A stretch of DNA of 7,608 bases, from NCBI GenBank assembly GCA_020050895.1, contig JAGVJW010000035.1, positions 1 to 7,608 on the forward strand, written 5' to 3'. This DNA comes from a bacterium (lineage in GTDB: Bacteria > Bacteroidota > Ignavibacteria > Kapaibacteriales > Kapaibacteriaceae). The translations under genes and the position numbers were made by a program. Numbering within the stretch: the first letter of the stretch is position 1; every line of letters begins with the position of its first letter. Under the pieces are notes generated by a model. It searched no databases. It was given only the letters and a program-made list of their open reading frames with translations, and was not told the DNA's origin. Shown here one piece after another: positions 4,821-7,608 of the stretch.

Positions 4821-7608
4821 GGCACTGCCAACAGCGGAGCTGCTAAGAAGAATGGCGAAGAAGTTCAGCGTGCTGTCTATGGTGCCTTCGATTTCCAGAG
4901 AAATGTTGTGTCGGATATCGACTTTTATACCACCAACTATGGAATTTTCGGGTTCAATATCAGAAGTCAGCTGGGTGGAACGTTTTGGCCCAGAGGATCC
5001 AATAACCAGTATATTTTTGGCGGAGGAGTATGGTTTGCAGCGCTGAAACGAGATAAAGCGTCTGGTGAGTTGCGGAAGAGAGCATTTGTCACGTACAATC
5101 CCAACTCAGCGCAGTCTTGGGCGGTGCCGGGGACTATTGAGGATGGCGAAAAACTCGATCAGGATGGTGATGCCATCAACAAGAACAGGGTATATTTCTC
5201 GCCTGATTTTAGCCGGTATGACGGGTCCGATCTATCTAACCCAACATTTCCCTTATGGCCGATTTGGGACTCTTCGCCAAGTGATACCCTTCGGGTAAAC
5301 AATTACTTCGGGTATTATATCAACGACATTACCCAACGGGATCGTACCCTTTTTACTAAGGGTCCGTCTTTTATTTCCGGTGAAGATATATTCAGCGTTT
5401 ATAAGGACACCGACCTTTCATGGTACGAGGGAGGAAAGTCGAGAAGAGAATCCGAAGGATTCCCGCTTGGATTCCAGATTGAGCAAATGATTTACTCGTG
5501 GGGTTTTGGAGACTACGCTGATTTTATTTTTCTAAAGTATGTCTTCATTCACCCAGAGAAATACCCTGACACCTTATATCAGTGTTGGATGGCTTCCGTT
5601 CAGGATGTCGACATAACTCTGAGTACGAATCCGCAAGGGGGAGCGGCTAATGACAGAGCTATGTATTACAACGTTGTTGATACACTGAATATGGCAATCC
5701 AGTGGACTGATAACACAAGAGGGGAAGCAAATCGGGGATTTGGATATGTTGGATTTACTTTTCTTGAAAGTCCGGCTGTCGACGCAGACGGATTCATCCG
5801 AAAAGACAAGAAGAAATTTCCGGTAAATGAACAGTTAGGACTTAGGACGTTTCGAGCATGGCCTATTGAACAGGATCCACTTGAAAATGAAGACCGATAC
5901 AACTTTGTGTCTAGTGGAAACAGAGATCCCGATAATGGTCCGGGAGACAGAAGAATGCTCATGGCTACGGGACCATTCAACATGCGTCCCGGTGATACTG
6001 CGCGCATCGTGGTTGGTATTGTTCTGGCTACAACTTCAAGTGGAAAAGATGCAACTGGCACTCCTGAGGATACAAAGGAAATTCAGCGCAAGGTTGAATT
6101 CGCTCAATTTGTTTATAACAATCAGTTTCGCGCTCCCGAAGCACCCAATCTTTCTGTTGTCAAGGGATACCCTACGGGCACGTCCATTTTCTCGATCCCA
6201 GAAGCAGGATGGCTTGGTTTGAATAATGCTGTTGCTGTGCAATGGGATTCAACTGCAGAACTATCTGTTGACACGCTTGAAAATGGACTTGATTTCATGG
6301 GCTATAGGATCTATCGCGCTCGGCGAACCGATCTTGACACATACAGTATAGACTACCAACTTAATGCCCGCAAGGGACCACTTGCATGGAAAGAGATTGC
6401 AGAGATTCCCTTGCCGCCAATGTTTTTGAAATCTTCATCAGTTATTAAAGGGGTAGGAATACCAATAGATGAATTTGATATCGTGCAGAAAGTCAAAGCT
6501 AGTGACAGAATAGTACTCGTAAAGAGGAGAGAGTCGAATGTATCTCCGTGGTGGGGATATTGGTTGCAGCTACTTGGAACCAGGGATTCATCGTTGGTAG
6601 ATGATTTCTACAAACTCAATCCGGGTCCGGACTCGACAATTAACTTAAGACAAAGAGACAGGTTTGATTCTGTAAGGTTCCTGTATTTCACGATGGATAA
6701 CGACAGTTTGCCACCTGTGAGTTGGAATGCCTATACCGTAGCTGGTCAACCGGGAACGTATTACCGTGTTGACTCATTGGAAGCTTTAAGAGCTAAAGAT
6801 ACTTTAATTGCTCTTATCCAAAGACAAAAGATCAAGATGCAGCCGTTTCTATTTGACGATACAGTGCATGTTAGAGGTCCTGAAGGTGTGAACGTGGTTT
6901 CTGTCAAACGCCCATTTGAGGAACTGTATTTCGTCAGGCATGAATTGATTGCCCCTTACATGAAGACGGCTAGCCAGGACAGAATTTTTCTCGACTTTGG
7001 TGACGACAATCCAGCGGATGGCATTGTTTCGTACGATCCGAATCCCGAAAAGTCGGAAAAGCTAATTAATAACGTTGATTACTATTATGCAATCAGGGCA
7101 TATGATGAAGGTGATTATGCACTGCAAACGGAAAGCAAGCTGAATTTCCGAGGATTGGGTGCGGTAAATACCGTTACTGCAACTCCACTGGCTTCCCGCC
7201 CGGGATATGATGTTTCGTATGACTTTGCATTACTTGAATCAGACAAACCCAAAATCGGCGGTATTTATAACCTCAAACTTCTGGTTCAAAACGAACAGTT
7301 GTTTAATCAGTTGTTTGCTGGCAGAACGCTGGAACTTGAGTTTTTCCAGAGTTGGCTGGGGATTGATCACGACAATGTCCAGACGAATCAAGACATTGGC
7401 GCCTACGGGATTGTCATGAAATTGAGAGATTCCGCCTCAAGACAGCTTCTTGCCACATGGCAGTCGTTATTGCCACCTCAGCTCTGTGGTGGCAGTGGAT
7501 CAACGTCTGGGTATTTCTCAGAGAATGCTCTCGTTTATGTAGACATGAGACAGCGCATCAGAGATGACTCTTCAATTGTTGCGACTGATCCGATTTATGA
7601 TACCGTTC
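4722..7608 (+). CDS. Large exported surface protein with FN3-like sequence, partner of the receptor (3' partial)
   Basis: One frame stays open for 962 codons from the ATG at 4722 to the window edge; an ATG at 4728 is an equally good start. Residues 1-33 form a signal peptide (Lys4, Lys15, hydrophobic core ALVAFLQAILIS, cleavage near AVA|G) with no lipobox Cys, so it is not a lipoprotein. The first ~500 residues are aromatic- and Asp-rich, beta-like, with IEQMIYSWGFGDYADFIFLKY and GPFNMRPGDT (417-426), a style I associate with large exported proteins of Ignavibacteria-like lineages. An FN3-like region begins near residue 504 (VAVQWDS, then GYRIYRARR from 527) and appears to resume at 786-797 (YYYAIRAYDEG), implying an insertion of about 240 residues. 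Acidic clusters DQDGDAIN (146-153) and DPDNGPGD (402-409) may bind calcium. Only two Cys are seen after the signal peptide. The C-terminus is missing; a T9SS sorting domain there is likely but unseen. It has no recognisable SusD features. Its position 23 bases behind the receptor suggests a functional partner. The function is unknown. Confidence 0.9.
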   Translation, partial: MNMKNQNYHVPQFGKWTALVAFLQAILISTAVAGTANSGAAKKNGEEVQRAVYGAFDFQRNVVSDIDFYTTNYGIFGFNIRSQLGGTFWPRGSNNQYIFGGGVWFAALKRDKASGELRKRAFVTYNPNSAQSWAVPGTIEDGEKLDQDGDAINKNRVYFSPDFSRYDGSDLSNPTFPLWPIWDSSPSDTLRVNNYFGYYINDITQRDRTLFTKGPSFISGEDIFSVYKDTDLSWYEGGKSRRESEGFPLGFQIEQMIYSWGFGDYADFIFLKYVFIHPEKYPDTLYQCWMASVQDVDITLSTNPQGGAANDRAMYYNVVDTLNMAIQWTDNTRGEANRGFGYVGFTFLESPAVDADGFIRKDKKKFPVNEQLGLRTFRAWPIEQDPLENEDRYNFVSSGNRDPDNGPGDRRMLMATGPFNMRPGDTARIVVGIVLATTSSGKDATGTPEDTKEIQRKVEFAQFVYNNQFRAPEAPNLSVVKGYPTGTSIFSIPEAGWLGLNNAVAVQWDSTAELSVDTLENGLDFMGYRIYRARRTDLDTYSIDYQLNARKGPLAWKEIAEIPLPPMFLKSSSVIKGVGIPIDEFDIVQKVKASDRIVLVKRRESNVSPWWGYWLQLLGTRDSSLVDDFYKLNPGPDSTINLRQRDRFDSVRFLYFTMDNDSLPPVSWNAYTVAGQPGTYYRVDSLEALRAKDTLIALIQRQKIKMQPFLFDDTVHVRGPEGVNVVSVKRPFEELYFVRHELIAPYMKTASQDRIFLDFGDDNPADGIVSYDPNPEKSEKLINNVDYYYAIRAYDEGDYALQTESKLNFRGLGAVNTVTATPLASRPGYDVSYDFALLESDKPKIGGIYNLKLLVQNEQLFNQLFAGRTLELEFFQSWLGIDHDNVQTNQDIGAYGIVMKLRDSASRQLLATWQSLLPPQLCGGSGSTSGYFSENALVYVDMRQRIRDDSSIVATDPIYDTV
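7469..7496 (+). repeat. Inverted repeat (hairpin) inside gene 3
   Basis: TGCCACC at 7471-7477 and GGTGGCA at 7488-7494 are perfect reverse complements around a 10-base loop. The stem can extend by a T-G wobble and an A-T pair to 7469/7496. The TGCCAC unit also occurs at 7451-7456, inside a smaller TGCCA-CA-TGGCA stem. The segment encodes an LPPQLCGG stretch. It is not followed by a T-run and sits within an open frame, so it is not read as a terminator. Confidence 0.5.

Noticed and set aside
5666..6061. 131-codon minus-strand reading frame
   Set aside because: It lies wholly inside the continuous plus-strand frame of gene 3, has no signal, motif or recognisable start context, and reads as a shadow.
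4816..6222. Short plus-strand frames within gene 3 (for example 4816-5046, 5065-5298, 5866-6222)
   Set aside because: They are in other frames than the uninterrupted 962-codon frame from 4722, which alone has a signal peptide and coherent domains. They are not evidence of frameshifts or small genes.
4722..7608. Gene 3 as a SusD/RagB-type lipoprotein
   Set aside because: There is no lipobox Cys after the signal peptide, the length is about twice that of SusD, and FN3-like rather than helical TPR-like sequence is seen.
1..7608. RNA genes, CRISPR arrays, insertion sequences, attachment sites
   Set aside because: No cloverleaf, spaced direct-repeat array, transposase or terminal inverted repeats were found; the DNA is almost fully coding in one direction.

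Overview
The window holds three large, same-strand, tightly spaced coding regions that fill almost all of it. The first is cut by the left edge and the third by the right edge. The proteins are all cell-envelope or exported proteins. The organism is most likely a diderm of the Bacteroidota/Chlorobiota (FCB) group. The reasons are a C-terminal type IX secretion (T9SS) sorting domain on gene 1, a large TonB-dependent receptor (TBDR) with an N-terminal carboxypeptidase-regulatory-like domain as gene 2, and a very large exported protein whose sequence style is typical of Ignavibacteria/Kapabacteria-like lineages as gene 3. The phylum-level placement is fairly secure; anything finer is a guess from style.

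Layout: positions 1-1491 encode the C-terminal 496 residues of an Asp-box/beta-propeller-like secreted protein ending in a T9SS type A sorting domain. After a 51-base gap, 1543-4698 encode a complete 1051-residue TBDR with signal peptide, carboxypeptidase-regulatory-like domain, TonB-box-like segment, plug, and a barrel ending in Phe. After a 23-base gap, 4722-7608 are one uninterrupted reading frame of at least 962 residues with a signal peptide and fibronectin-III-like sequence, running off the right edge. No promoter or convincing terminator is visible between the genes, so co-transcription is plausible. No RNA genes, CRISPR arrays, insertion sequences or minus-strand genes are seen.

Working model (inference): gene 2 is an energised outer-membrane channel and gene 3 is its exported surface partner. 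Gene 3 sits exactly where a SusD lipoprotein would sit in a Bacteroidetes sus-like locus, but it is not SusD-like and not a lipoprotein. Gene 1 is another surface or secreted protein exported by T9SS. The most interesting points are this receptor/giant-partner pairing, two calcium-binding-like loops in the last extracellular loop of the receptor, the apparent long insertion inside the FN3-like domain of gene 3, and a perfect 9-bp hairpin within the receptor gene.
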